Shown: in pieces, positions 53,364-62,090 of the stretch | How the letters are laid out: the number at the start of each line of letters is the position of its first letter | Numbering within the stretch: the first letter of the stretch is position 1 | NCBI GenBank assembly: GCA_040507005.1 | Contig: JBEVVS010000032.1 | Span: 1-64,000 of the forward strand | DNA: 64,000 nucleotides | Origin: Thiodiazotropha sp040507005 | Lineage (GTDB): Bacteria > Pseudomonadota > Gammaproteobacteria > Chromatiales > Chromatiaceae | Reading direction: 5' to 3' | Made by a program: the position numbers and the translations under genes | Notes under the pieces: generated by a model | What the model was told of the DNA's origin: nothing | Databases searched by the model: none | What the model saw: the letters and a program-made list of their open reading frames with translations, nothing else

Positions 53364-53633
53364 ATGAGTATGAAGATCGAAAAAATAGTTCGACATCTGC
53401 ATCGTTATCTCAAAAAAGGAAAACAGAAAACCGATAATGACCGCCACAATATCGCACAACTTATAAAGCGGCTTGAGGAGAGAAAAGAGCATCTTCATCA
53501 TCGCTTGAAAAAAGAGCAGCGTGTTTGTAAACAAAAACGTCTGAAAGTGGAGTTGAAGTATGTGGAAGCGAAATTGTCAAAGGGGAAAAAACGCTTAGCG
53601 CATTTGCGTAAAATTGAGGATAAACGAAAATAA
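53364..53633 (+). CDS. Small lysine-rich coiled-coil protein (second paralogue)
   Basis: 89 residues, about 40% Lys, Arg and His. MSMKIEKIVRHLHRYLKKGKQ leads into a long helix with IAQLIKRLEERKEHLHHRLKKE and QKRLKVELKYVEAKL. It aligns without gaps to the protein at 47451-47705, so the two are paralogues bracketing the ion-transport operon. It starts 43 bp after the Na/Pi cotransporter gene. No known family was recognised. A role in binding RNA, polyphosphate or a membrane surface is possible. Confidence 0.75.
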   Translation: MSMKIEKIVRHLHRYLKKGKQKTDNDRHNIAQLIKRLEERKEHLHHRLKKEQRVCKQKRLKVELKYVEAKLSKGKKRLAHLRKIEDKRK

Positions 53634-53646
53634 CATTTGACACACA

Positions 53647-53943
53647 GTGAACAGAACAGATCGTAAACCGGATACCCGAACGGCGATGCGCCAACTGATC
53701 GATCGTGTGCGCAGCGAGATCCCTTTCGATCTCCCCGAAGAGGTGTTGTGTGGTGATGCCTGCCAGGGCTGTTCAAGCAAATTACTCATCTATCTGGAAA
53801 CCGAGTTGGATGATTGGGAGGTCAAATTAGCCGCTGGCGCCATCCCCAATTTCGCTGATCTCAGTCGCCTGGCGGGGAAGAGCAGGAAGATTGCTCAAGC
53901 CCTGCAAAATAACGGTTTACTCGCCAAAACACCCGTCTCTTAA
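53647..53943 (+). CDS. Small Cys-containing protein of unknown function
   Basis: 98 residues from GTG 53647 (ATG 53686 is an alternative), 13 bp after the lysine-rich gene. The central feature is EEVLCGDACQGCSSKLL, with three Cys arranged C-x3-C-x2-C, suited to metal or disulfide use. LLIYLETELDDWEVKLAAGAIPN and a Lys-rich KSRKIAQALQNNGLL end follow. The segment order recalls small conserved proteins of Gammaproteobacteria, but no function is known. Probably part of the same operon as the cotransporter. Confidence 0.75.
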   Translation: MNRTDRKPDTRTAMRQLIDRVRSEIPFDLPEEVLCGDACQGCSSKLLIYLETELDDWEVKLAAGAIPNFADLSRLAGKSRKIAQALQNNGLLAKTPVS

Positions 53944-54055
53944 GTCTCAGGCCCCATTTCAATTCTTCTCCTGAAGCGGTCCGGTTCCATTCAGCTTTGG
54001 TTCAGCCTCGGCGCCATATGCTTAATCATAAGTTCATACTCTGTGGAGAACTATG

Positions 54056-54349
54056 ATGAAAGCTAAAGCCCTTCTTTTGGCAAGCGCACTCTCAGCCTCG
54101 CTGGTCACGGCGGCGCCTGCGCAGGCCCATGATTATTATGATTACCCCTATGGGTTGTTGGGTGGGTTGTTCCTTGGCCTCTCTTGGAATCACTACCATA
54201 ACCATGGTCATTCCCATCACCATGGTGATCGTCACTACCGTCACCGGGAGTACCGGCGTAGTGAGAGTCATGGCCGATACTACCGGGACAAGCATAGACG
54301 CCACGGACACCGGGACAAGCATCGCCATCGTCGGGACCGTAGGGATTAG
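54056..54349 (+). CDS. Exported histidine- and arginine-rich protein
   Basis: 97 residues from ATG 54056, seven bases after GGAG; ATG 54053 is also possible. The signal peptide ends near PAQA-HD. The mature part starts with YYDYPYGLLGGLFLGLSW, a short hydrophobic segment. A tail of His, Arg, Tyr and Asp follows (about 18 His), including HSHHHGDRHYRH and the repeated RDKHRRHGH/RDKHRHRR pattern. A DNA repeat, CGGGACAAGCAT, occurs twice (near 54286 and 54311). Binding of metal ions such as Zn, Ni or Cu at the surface is likely but unproven. Confidence 0.75.
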   Translation: MKAKALLLASALSASLVTAAPAQAHDYYDYPYGLLGGLFLGLSWNHYHNHGHSHHHGDRHYRHREYRRSESHGRYYRDKHRRHGHRDKHRHRRDRRD

Positions 54350-54363
54350 GCGGGAGAGCAGTT

Positions 54364-55104
54364 ATGGGTAGCTATGACAAAAGCGTGTGGTTGCGTTTGA
54401 TCGCAATAGTGTTGTTGATCATCGGAGGGCAGGCGTTTGCGGTCGAGGGAGGTGTCAGGCTCTCTCAATCCGTTGAGGGTGTGGTCAGCCAGGGTTCCGA
54501 GAAGGATGAGACAGCCCTGGACCAGGCCGATGTGGATGAGCTGCAGGCGTTGGTCGTCTCCGGCAGTCGCATAGAGGCCACTGCACAGCGCAGTTATGCA
54601 GCCCATGGAATAGGCGAGCAATTGAGTATCTTCGATGCCCACGCGGTGATCAGCAGGGATGATGACCACGACGGTTACTACCATCGCTTGAAGGTTGCAT
54701 TCGACGCGGATACCTCGGGGGATGAAGTATGGGTCTACGCCAGGCTCTACCTCAGCTTGGAGGGAGGACCATGGAACCACTACTACACCACCGAGGAGTT
54801 CCCCATTAGCGGAGATGTCAGCGATGATGAGTATGAGGTGGTAACCCGTTTGCTGGATGGCTATCCGACCGGATATTACGATGTCCTGATCGAGCTCTAT
54901 GATGCCGACTACGATCTTCTCGAGGTCAATTACGGTCCCTATGAGGATGGCGATTTGGCGGTGTTGCCCCTGGAGGACTACTATCGCGACGACTATGGTG
55001 GCGGGGGCGCCAGCGGTCTCTTCATGCTGCTGCTGGGATTGTTGGCTGTGATCAAACCCTATCTGAGTCACAGGCAGCGGGGTGGCATATCGGACGCCGG
55101 CTAG
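54364..55104 (+). CDS. Choice-of-anchor-H family exported protein with GlyGly-CTERM-like tail
   Basis: 246 residues. The signal peptide ends near QAFA-VE. The main domain has DDDHDGYYHRLKVAFDAD, VWVYARLYLSLEGGPWNHYY, FPISGDVSDDEYEV and GYYDVLIELYDAD. These match my recollection of the choice-of-anchor-H family. The end has GGGGASGLFMLLLGLLAVIK, then a basic tail HRQR, which is the layout of a GlyGly-CTERM sorting signal normally handled by rhombosortase. No rhombosortase gene is in the window. The gene lies 14 bp after the His-rich gene. Confidence 0.8.
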   Translation: MGSYDKSVWLRLIAIVLLIIGGQAFAVEGGVRLSQSVEGVVSQGSEKDETALDQADVDELQALVVSGSRIEATAQRSYAAHGIGEQLSIFDAHAVISRDDDHDGYYHRLKVAFDADTSGDEVWVYARLYLSLEGGPWNHYYTTEEFPISGDVSDDEYEVVTRLLDGYPTGYYDVLIELYDADYDLLEVNYGPYEDGDLAVLPLEDYYRDDYGGGGASGLFMLLLGLLAVIKPYLSHRQRGGISDAG

Positions 55105-55145
55105 TATCATGATAAGCCAAAGCTGGAGTTACCCGGGGGCCGCCG

Positions 55146-56012
55146 ATGCTGTGCAGACATCTACTCTTTCTGATGCTCTTATCTTCAGTCCTGTTGTTGC
55201 AGGGGTGTTCCTCCCTGGACCAGGTCGACCGGATCATGGAGGGGCGGAAACCCACCGCTCAGATCGACGGGGTGAGGTTGGAAGGCCTCGATTTACAGGG
55301 TGTCGATCTGGTATTCGATGTGGGAATAGACAATCCCAATCCCTACTCCATCGATCTGACGGGTTTCGATTATGATCTGCAGCTGTTCGATCAGTCATTC
55401 ATCAAGGGTCGGCAGACCCAGGCATTGAGCCTGGCCGCGAAGAGCGAGAGTAATATCCAGCTTCCCCTGAGGCTCGATTTCAAGAAGCTGCTTAATGCCT
55501 ACCGGCAGCTGCGAGGGGCCGATGAGGCCAGTTATCGACTCGATCTCGGGCTGGGATTCCAGATGCCGGTGATCGGCAGTTTGCGCCTGCCTGTGGACAT
55601 CGATGGCAGGTTTGCCGTGCCTAAAATGCCGGACCTCAGGGTCAAGGCCCTCGGGATAAAGCGGCTCTCCCTGGAGCGCGCCGACTTGCAGCTTGAGCTG
55701 GAGGTCGACAATCCCAACAGCTTCTCCCTGTTGCTTCAGCAGCTGGATTACCATCTCAAGCTGAACGGGGTTGCCATCGCCGAGGGCCTGATCGAGAAGC
55801 CCCTCGATATCGATCAGGGAGGTGAGGGGGTGGTGATCATCCCTCTCTCGGTCGATCTGCTGCGGGCGGGCATGGGGTTCTATTCGGCCCTCCTGAATCG
55901 TTCCGGCCTGCGCTATGAACTGAACGGTGTACTCGATGCCTCCACGTCGAATCCGCTGTTGCAGCGGTTTTTAATTCCATTGGAAAAACAGGGAAGTATA
56001 AAAGTGGACTAG
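55146..56012 (+). CDS. LEA14-like (LEA_2) lipoprotein
   Basis: 288 residues from ATG 55146, 41 bp after the anchored protein. A lipobox (LLLQGC) predicts a lipoprotein, mature start CSSLDQVD. The mature part holds two LEA_2/WHy-type domains, each with V-D-N-P-N: LVFDVGIDNPNPYSIDLTGF (about 54-73) and LQLELEVDNPNSFSLLLQQL (about 180-199). Each is a beta-sandwich in known structures. Bacterial LEA_2 proteins are linked to drying and stress tolerance or envelope integrity; the exact job here is unknown. Confidence 0.88.
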   Translation: MLCRHLLFLMLLSSVLLLQGCSSLDQVDRIMEGRKPTAQIDGVRLEGLDLQGVDLVFDVGIDNPNPYSIDLTGFDYDLQLFDQSFIKGRQTQALSLAAKSESNIQLPLRLDFKKLLNAYRQLRGADEASYRLDLGLGFQMPVIGSLRLPVDIDGRFAVPKMPDLRVKALGIKRLSLERADLQLELEVDNPNSFSLLLQQLDYHLKLNGVAIAEGLIEKPLDIDQGGEGVVIIPLSVDLLRAGMGFYSALLNRSGLRYELNGVLDASTSNPLLQRFLIPLEKQGSIKVD

Positions 56013-56147
56013 GGGCTGGGAGATTCCTGGCCGGGATTTCGGACCGGGTGCCTGCGACGAGCTAAAATTAGATCAGAAAGAGGTATAAATCTTTTACCCG
56101 GATGGAGTGTTCAGACTCATCCTAATCCCAGCGGGAGGGAGGTAGTC

Positions 56148-56468
56148 ATGAAAACCTTTATGTTGATGACAGGAAGCGGTCCGCTGATGATTCTCACATC
56201 CCATGCCTCCATGGAGGATCCTCTGATACTGGAAAAGCTGGCGAGCAAGGGTATTGAAAAATTCCTTGCCTACGAGGTGCCCTATGAGTTGGCCAGGAAG
56301 CGCTACGGCGGGCATTTCAGTGTAGTAGCCAATGACCTGCACGAAAGCGACGACCTGCGGGTGCTCGACTACAATGGTGAGCGCGCCTTCAAACTCTTCG
56401 CGTTTGCCGAACTCGGGCCGCAAATGGTGCATGAAGCCGGAAGCGCTGCCGTAGACGCGGTGGCTTGA
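56148..56468 (+). CDS. Conserved small protein of unknown function
   Basis: 106 residues, soluble, no signal peptide. MKTFMLMTGSGPLMILTSHASM leads to a helical KGIEKFLAYEVPYELARKRYGGHF and a RVLDYNGERAFKLFAFAELGP end. I recall similar proteins in sulfur-oxidising and other proteobacteria, without a known function. GGGAGGGAGGT precedes the ATG and is a strong ribosome binding site. The stop codon abuts that of the convergent C13 peptidase gene. Confidence 0.75.
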   Translation: MKTFMLMTGSGPLMILTSHASMEDPLILEKLASKGIEKFLAYEVPYELARKRYGGHFSVVANDLHESDDLRVLDYNGERAFKLFAFAELGPQMVHEAGSAAVDAVA

Positions 56469-57923
56469 TCAGTCACCCCTGCACAAAGCCGGATCGGACC
56501 AGGCATCACAATTCACCGGGCGATCATATCGGGTGATGCCCGATGCATCGTACGCCACCCCTCCAAGCTGGGCGAGCTTGGAGCGGATCTCATCACCGAC
56601 AAAACGTTGTGGCAGTGAGGGTGTGCGTTGCTCGCGGCTCTCTTTGTCCGCTATCCATTTCGCGGCGATGTCGAAGGCCTCGATGAAATCGGGTTGCTTA
56701 TCCAGGGCGTGTTTGAAATAGGCGGTGCCAAAATCGGTGAACTCACTCTTGGCGCCGCAACCGAAGGATTTTCTATCCTTGGCTGCGGCTGTGATGATCA
56801 GGGTATTGGGTGTACGCAAGGGTTCGATGAAGCCCCCCGAGTAGCAGCTGGATACGACAATCACGCGCCAACGAATGCCTGCATCGTCCAATGCCTGGCG
56901 TATCTGCATGGGAGTCATGTCATCCAGCGGCACGGGGCCGAAGCTCACGGAGAATCTGTGTTCCTTGCTGCCGTGGGAGGTCATGAACAGAAACAGTACA
57001 TCTTCGTCGGGATCGATGATCCGACCTATCACGTCCAGGCTGTCTGCCAGGTTGTGGCGGTTCGCCAGGGGATAGCGGGCCAGGGTATCCACATTGTTTA
57101 CCAGTACCATCGATCGGCCGGAGGTGTCGAAGCGTCGATCAAAGAGGTCTCGCACATATTCAACCTCATTGAGAAAGACCTTCTCCAGGCCATATCCGCC
57201 CACTGCGACCAAATAGAGGTCAGGTATGCCGGGCCGTTGGGGTATCAACTGGCTCAATGCGTCATCCACCAACGGGTATTGATTGTAGAAAAGATCCTCA
57301 ACACTGAGATCATTGAGTTTGGAGTAGGCGCTATTGCTCTGGACAGGTTTATCGCTGTACCAGAGTTGTGTGTAGGGTAGAAACCAGATACTCGAAAGTG
57401 AGAGCAGCAGGCTGAGGCCCGCCAGTGAGAATCCCTTGCGGAAGCTTACCAGGAGCAGGATGCGTAACAGGCGGATCATAATGTAGAAGTGCCAGATGAA
57501 CAGCAACAACAGTAGTGCCCCGCCACCTTTTGGGTGGGAGTAATAGAGTTGCTCAGGCAGGGCGAGGAGCTGGATTGCCACTGTGATGAGCGGCATCGAT
57601 GCCAGGTAGGCAAGCAACAATCTCCCCGTATCCGCGGTTTCGGCTCGGGCCAGCCGGGCGAGCACCACCAGGATCAACAAATCCAGCAGATAGACGGCAG
57701 CCAGGTGGTTGAGGCCATAGGTGGAGAATAGCGCCGGCTTATCCGTAATAAGGTAGGCGACTGTGATATCGAGACCCAGCAACAGGGCCAGGAGCCAGAG
57801 TCCCTGGTCCACTGAGTAGATGAAATGGTTGCGTGTAACATTTTGCCCAGTCACCAGCCGCAACCCCGATTTAAGGTTGATAGTCAGTGCGATGAGCTGT
57901 TTTGCAATCGATTTTTCATCCAT
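56469..57923 (-). CDS. Membrane-bound C13 (legumain/GPI-transamidase family) cysteine peptidase
   Basis: 484 residues. Five or six N-terminal membrane helices (about 40-185) are followed by a C13 peptidase domain (about 230-420). The catalytic pair is visible: His in FLFMTSHGSKEH (H317) and Cys in VVSSCYSGGF (C360). This is the clan CD fold shared by legumain and by GPI8, the GPI-anchor transamidase of eukaryotes. The catalytic domain probably faces the periplasm. It lies on the minus strand 88 bp after metH. The substrate is unknown. The nearby GlyGly-CTERM-like protein is a candidate, but this is only inference. Confidence 0.88.
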   Translation of the reverse strand: MDEKSIAKQLIALTINLKSGLRLVTGQNVTRNHFIYSVDQGLWLLALLLGLDITVAYLITDKPALFSTYGLNHLAAVYLLDLLILVVLARLARAETADTGRLLLAYLASMPLITVAIQLLALPEQLYYSHPKGGGALLLLLFIWHFYIMIRLLRILLLVSFRKGFSLAGLSLLLSLSSIWFLPYTQLWYSDKPVQSNSAYSKLNDLSVEDLFYNQYPLVDDALSQLIPQRPGIPDLYLVAVGGYGLEKVFLNEVEYVRDLFDRRFDTSGRSMVLVNNVDTLARYPLANRHNLADSLDVIGRIIDPDEDVLFLFMTSHGSKEHRFSVSFGPVPLDDMTPMQIRQALDDAGIRWRVIVVSSCYSGGFIEPLRTPNTLIITAAAKDRKSFGCGAKSEFTDFGTAYFKHALDKQPDFIEAFDIAAKWIADKESREQRTPSLPQRFVGDEIRSKLAQLGGVAYDASGITRYDRPVNCDAWSDPALCRGD

Positions 57924-58011
57924 GGGTTTACTCTTCCATCGTCTCTCGCAACTGGCATCGGCCGGAACTGGCGAATCCTGAGGCCTGAGTGGGTAGCCAT
58001 TGATCGTCTAC

Positions 58012-61000
58012 TCAGGTTTCAGGCTCATAAGCCAGATTGGGTGCGAGCCAGCGTTCCATTTCGCTCAATGGATAACCCTTGCGTTGGGCATAGTCGCTCA
58101 CCTGATCCCTGTTCAGCTTGCCTACCGCAAAGTAGCGCGCGTCGGGATGGCTGAAATAGAGACCGCTGACCGATGCGGTGGGCACCATTGCTTTGCTCTC
58201 CGTCAGCCAGATCCCGATATGCTCTTCAACCGAGAGCAGATCCCACAACAGGGTTTTCTCCGTATGGTCGGGACTGGCCGGGTAGCCCATGGCGGGGCGG
58301 ATACCGGTGTAGTCTTCGGCGATCAATTCCTGATTGCTCAGGGACTCCTCCTTGGCGTAGCCCCAATACTCTTTTCTCACTCTTTCGTGCAGCCACTCAG
58401 CCAGGGCCTCGGCCAAACGATCCGCCAGGGCCTTTAGCATGATGGCGTGGTAGTCGTCGTGGTCCTGTTCAAACTCATCGATCTTGTGTTCGATGCCGAT
58501 ACCGGCGGTACAGGCGAATGCCCCAATATAATCGACGCCTTGAGCCGTTTCAGGCGCTACGTAATCGGCCAGGGATTCGTTATAGTGCCCATTGCCCCGT
58601 TGCTCTTTCCCCCCTGGCTGGCGACCCTGTTTGCGCAGGTTATGCAGGGTTGTCAGGGTTTGGTTGCGTGTCTCATTTTGATAAACGAGAATATCGTCCC
58701 CCTGACTGTTGGCGGGAAAGAGACCGACCACGGCCGCCGCCTGTAACCAACCCTCTGCAACTATTTTCTGCAACATGGCCAAGGCATCGGTATGGAGTTT
58801 TCTCGCCTCCTCACCTTTCTTCTCGTCATCCAGTATCTGGGGAAAGCGCCCTTTTAACTGCCAGGCATGGAAGAAGAAGGTCCAGTCGATATAGGCAATC
58901 AGCTCGGTGATGGGTATCTGCTTCATCACCAGCAAGCTTGCCCCTGGCTGCCCAGTCCCGTTCTCCTCATCTAGACGTACGATCTCGGCATGTTCGGGAG
59001 GGTGAAAGCCCGGGTCACAAAGATTGGGGCGCGCAGGCTTGTACCGGGACCAATCGATTGGGGTCGGATTGGACCTGGCCTCCTCGATGGAGATCAGATT
59101 GCGAGACTGGTTGATACCGGCGCGTCTTAGCCGTACCGTCTCATACTCCTCCTGCAGGGAGGCGACATAGCCATCACGATGTTCAGCCGACAACAGGTTG
59201 GCTGCCACCCCAACGGCCCGGGAGGCGTCTGCCACATAGACCACGGGATTATCATATTCCGGGTCGATCTTGACCGCCGTGTGGGCGATGGAGGTTGTGG
59301 CACCACCGATCAGCAATGGTTGCGGCATCTGGAGACGCTGCATCTCTTTGGCCACATGCACCATCTCATCCAGCGACGGGGTGATCAGACCGGAGAGCCC
59401 GATTATGTCCACCTGTTCCTCTCGGGCTTTTTGCAGGATGGTGTCTGCGGGGACCATGACCCCGATGTCGATGACCTCGTAGTTATTACACTGCAGGACC
59501 ACACCGACAATGTTCTTACCGATGTCATGAACGTCACCCTTCACGGTGGCCATCAGTATCTTGCCCTGGCTCTGCACCCCGCACTCGGCCTTCTCCGCTT
59601 CCAGGTAGGGCTCTAGGTAGGCGACAGCTTTTTTCATGACACGGGCCGATTTGACCACCTGTGGCAGGAACATCTTACCCGCACCGAATAGATCCCCCAC
59701 CACGTTCATACCGTCCATCAAGGGCCCCTCGATCACTTCCAGGGTCTGCTTGGCCCGCTCTCTTGCCTCCTCGGTGTCGTCCTCGATGAATTCGGTGATA
59801 CCCTTCACCAGGGCGTGTTCGAGACGCTTTTCCACCGGCCAGGAGCGCCACTCCGCATCCTCCTTGGTCTCCACCACAGCGCCATCCCCCTGATATTTGG
59901 GGGCCAGTTCCACCAGGTGATCACCCGCCCGCTGGTCGGTGTTGAGTACCACCGCCTCCACCGCGGTGCGCAGTTCCGCCGGCAGATCGTCGTATACCGC
60001 CAGCTGTCCCGCGTTGACTATGCCCATGTCCATCCCCGCCTTGATGGCGTGGTAGAGAAAGACGGCGTGAATAGCTTCGCGAACCGGGTTGTTGCCGCGA
60101 AACGAGAATGAGACATTGGAGACCCCGCCCGAGATCAGGGCATGGGGCAGACGCTGTTTGATCTCCCGGGTCGCCTCGATGAAATCGACCCCATAATTGT
60201 TGTGCTCCTCGATACCGGTGGCAATGGCGAAGATATTGGGATCGAAGATAATATCTTCCGGGGGAAAACCGACCTTTTCGGTCAGCAGAGCATAGGCCCG
60301 GGCACATATCTCGACCTTGCGCGCCTGGGTGTCCGCCTGGCCTGTTTCGTCAAAGGCCATGACTATCACGGCGGCGCCATAGCGCCGACACAGACGTGCC
60401 TGGTGCAGAAAGGGCTCCTCGCCCTCCTTCAGTGAGATGGAGTTGACGATGGGTTTGCCCTGCACGCATTGCAGCCCAGTCTCGATAATGTCCCACTTGG
60501 ATGAGTCGATCATCACCGGTACTTTGGCGATATCAGGCTCACCGGCGCATAGGTTGAGAAAGCGCTGCATGGCGGCAACCCCATCCAGCATCGCCTCATC
60601 CATATTGATATCCACGATCTGCGCGCCGTTCTCCACCTGCTCGCGACAGACATCCAGGGCCTCGTCATAGGCCTCGCTGAGGATCAGGCGTTTGAACTTT
60701 GCAGAACCGGTGACATTGGCCCGTTCGCCAATATTCACAAACAGAGAATCCCTGCCGATGTTGAGGGGTTCAAGGCCGGAGAGACGACACTGTTTTTCGA
60801 TGTTCGGCAGTTGGCGTGGGGTTTTGCCCTTCATTGACGCGGCGATTGCCTGGATATGCTGCGGTGTGGTGCCACAACAGCCGCCGACGATATTCAGGAA
60901 CCCCGCGTCCGCCCACTCCGCAATATATTCAGCCATCTGCTGTGGGCCCAGGTCGTATTCGCCAAACTCGTTGGGCAGACCGGCATTGGGGTGGGCGGAG

Positions 61001-61815
61001 ACATGGGTATCGGCAATGCGCGACATCTCTTCCACGTATTGACGCAGCAGATCGGGGCCCAGGGCGCAGTTGAGACCGATGGATATGGGTTTCGCATGGC
61101 GCAGGCTGTTGTAGAAGGCCTCCGTGGTCTGGCCCGAGAGGGTACGCCCGGATTGGTCGGTGATGGTGCCGGAAATCATCACCGGCAGTCGCTCTGCGTC
61201 TGACTCGAATACCTGCTCACAGGCAAAGACCGCGGCTTTCGCGTTGAGGGTGTCGAACACCGTCTCGATCAACAGCAGGTCGCAGCCACCGGCGATAAGA
61301 CCCCGGGCGGATTCCATATAGGCCTCTACCAGGGTCTCGAAATTGATGTTGCGCAGGCTGGCATCGTTGACGTCCGGAGAGATGGAGGCGGTACGATTGG
61401 TCGGGCCCAGGACACCGGCCACAAGGCGCGGTTTGTCCAGGGTGGTGTATTTGTCCGCGGCCTCACGGGCCAGGCGGGCACTCGCCTCGCTCATCTCAAA
61501 GGCCAGGGATTCCATCTCATAGTCCGCCATGGAGATGCGGTTGGCGCCGAAACTGTTGGTTTCCAGAATATCCGCCCCCGCCTCCAGGTAGGCCTCGTGA
61601 ATTGAGCGGATAATGTCCGGTTGAGTCAGCACCAGCAGGTCATTATTCCCTTGTAAATCACAAGGCCAATCTGCGAAACGTTCTCCGCGATAATCCTCCT
61701 CAGCGAGTTTGTGGCGTTGGATCATGGTGCCCATGGCGCCATCGAGGATGAGAATGCGCTGTTTAAGCAGTGTTTCAACAGGCTGATCGGCAGTTTTCGC
61801 GGTTGCAGATGACAT
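58012..61815 (-). CDS. metH: Cobalamin-dependent methionine synthase
   Basis: 1267 residues from ATG 61815 (a TTG directly upstream is less likely), close to the E. coli 1227. The four modules are in order. The homocysteine domain (about 1-335) has the zinc Cys segment VGGCCGTTP near 315 and an upstream LNCALG Cys. The methyltetrahydrofolate-binding domain spans about 365-630. The B12 domain has GDVHDIGKNIVG near 757 with the cobalt-ligand His. The SAM-binding reactivation domain has RPAMGYPASPDHTEK near 1175. A perfect TATAAT lies on the minus strand 35 bp upstream. No cobalamin or SAM riboswitch was recognised. Confidence 0.97.
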   Translation of the reverse strand: MSSATAKTADQPVETLLKQRILILDGAMGTMIQRHKLAEEDYRGERFADWPCDLQGNNDLLVLTQPDIIRSIHEAYLEAGADILETNSFGANRISMADYEMESLAFEMSEASARLAREAADKYTTLDKPRLVAGVLGPTNRTASISPDVNDASLRNINFETLVEAYMESARGLIAGGCDLLLIETVFDTLNAKAAVFACEQVFESDAERLPVMISGTITDQSGRTLSGQTTEAFYNSLRHAKPISIGLNCALGPDLLRQYVEEMSRIADTHVSAHPNAGLPNEFGEYDLGPQQMAEYIAEWADAGFLNIVGGCCGTTPQHIQAIAASMKGKTPRQLPNIEKQCRLSGLEPLNIGRDSLFVNIGERANVTGSAKFKRLILSEAYDEALDVCREQVENGAQIVDINMDEAMLDGVAAMQRFLNLCAGEPDIAKVPVMIDSSKWDIIETGLQCVQGKPIVNSISLKEGEEPFLHQARLCRRYGAAVIVMAFDETGQADTQARKVEICARAYALLTEKVGFPPEDIIFDPNIFAIATGIEEHNNYGVDFIEATREIKQRLPHALISGGVSNVSFSFRGNNPVREAIHAVFLYHAIKAGMDMGIVNAGQLAVYDDLPAELRTAVEAVVLNTDQRAGDHLVELAPKYQGDGAVVETKEDAEWRSWPVEKRLEHALVKGITEFIEDDTEEARERAKQTLEVIEGPLMDGMNVVGDLFGAGKMFLPQVVKSARVMKKAVAYLEPYLEAEKAECGVQSQGKILMATVKGDVHDIGKNIVGVVLQCNNYEVIDIGVMVPADTILQKAREEQVDIIGLSGLITPSLDEMVHVAKEMQRLQMPQPLLIGGATTSIAHTAVKIDPEYDNPVVYVADASRAVGVAANLLSAEHRDGYVASLQEEYETVRLRRAGINQSRNLISIEEARSNPTPIDWSRYKPARPNLCDPGFHPPEHAEIVRLDEENGTGQPGASLLVMKQIPITELIAYIDWTFFFHAWQLKGRFPQILDDEKKGEEARKLHTDALAMLQKIVAEGWLQAAAVVGLFPANSQGDDILVYQNETRNQTLTTLHNLRKQGRQPGGKEQRGNGHYNESLADYVAPETAQGVDYIGAFACTAGIGIEHKIDEFEQDHDDYHAIMLKALADRLAEALAEWLHERVRKEYWGYAKEESLSNQELIAEDYTGIRPAMGYPASPDHTEKTLLWDLLSVEEHIGIWLTESKAMVPTASVSGLYFSHPDARYFAVGKLNRDQVSDYAQRKGYPLSEMERWLAPNLAYEPET

Positions 61816-61849
61816 CAAGATACTCAGGTTTTATCGGAAACAGCCGCCA

Positions 61850-61855
61850 ATTATA
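61850..61855 (-). promoter_or_regulatory. Putative -10 for metH
   Basis: TATAAT on the minus strand, 35 bp before the metH ATG. The -35 at the usual distance is poor, so the site rests on the -10 alone. Confidence 0.35.
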
Positions 61856-62090
61856 AGGCGCTGTCGGGAGGCAGGCGAGAGATCTCTTGCGCGTTAGTAC
61901 TAAACTGGCTATCTATCAGGATCAACTTTGGTCATGATTCAGCTCTTGGCGCGAACTCGACTGTTTTGGATATTTTCTTTGTTTTCAAGGGATTGCTGCA
62001 TGTGTTCTGATGCCGCGAGCGATGTCCGCTGATGCATGGTCGGAAACTGAACAAAAAAACACAAACCAAATCTCATGAGGGATTTTTAAC

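Noticed and set aside
54092..55110. Minus-strand open frames opposite the His-rich and anchored protein genes, one very hydrophobic
   Set aside because: The hydrophobic Val/Met/Ile run is the complement of His and Asp codons on the coding strand, so it is an artefact. The plus-strand products have signal peptides and recognisable domains.
58012..62090. Cobalamin or SAM riboswitch upstream of metH
   Set aside because: The 275 bp between metH and the response regulator gene have no recognisable B12 box or SAM-binding core.
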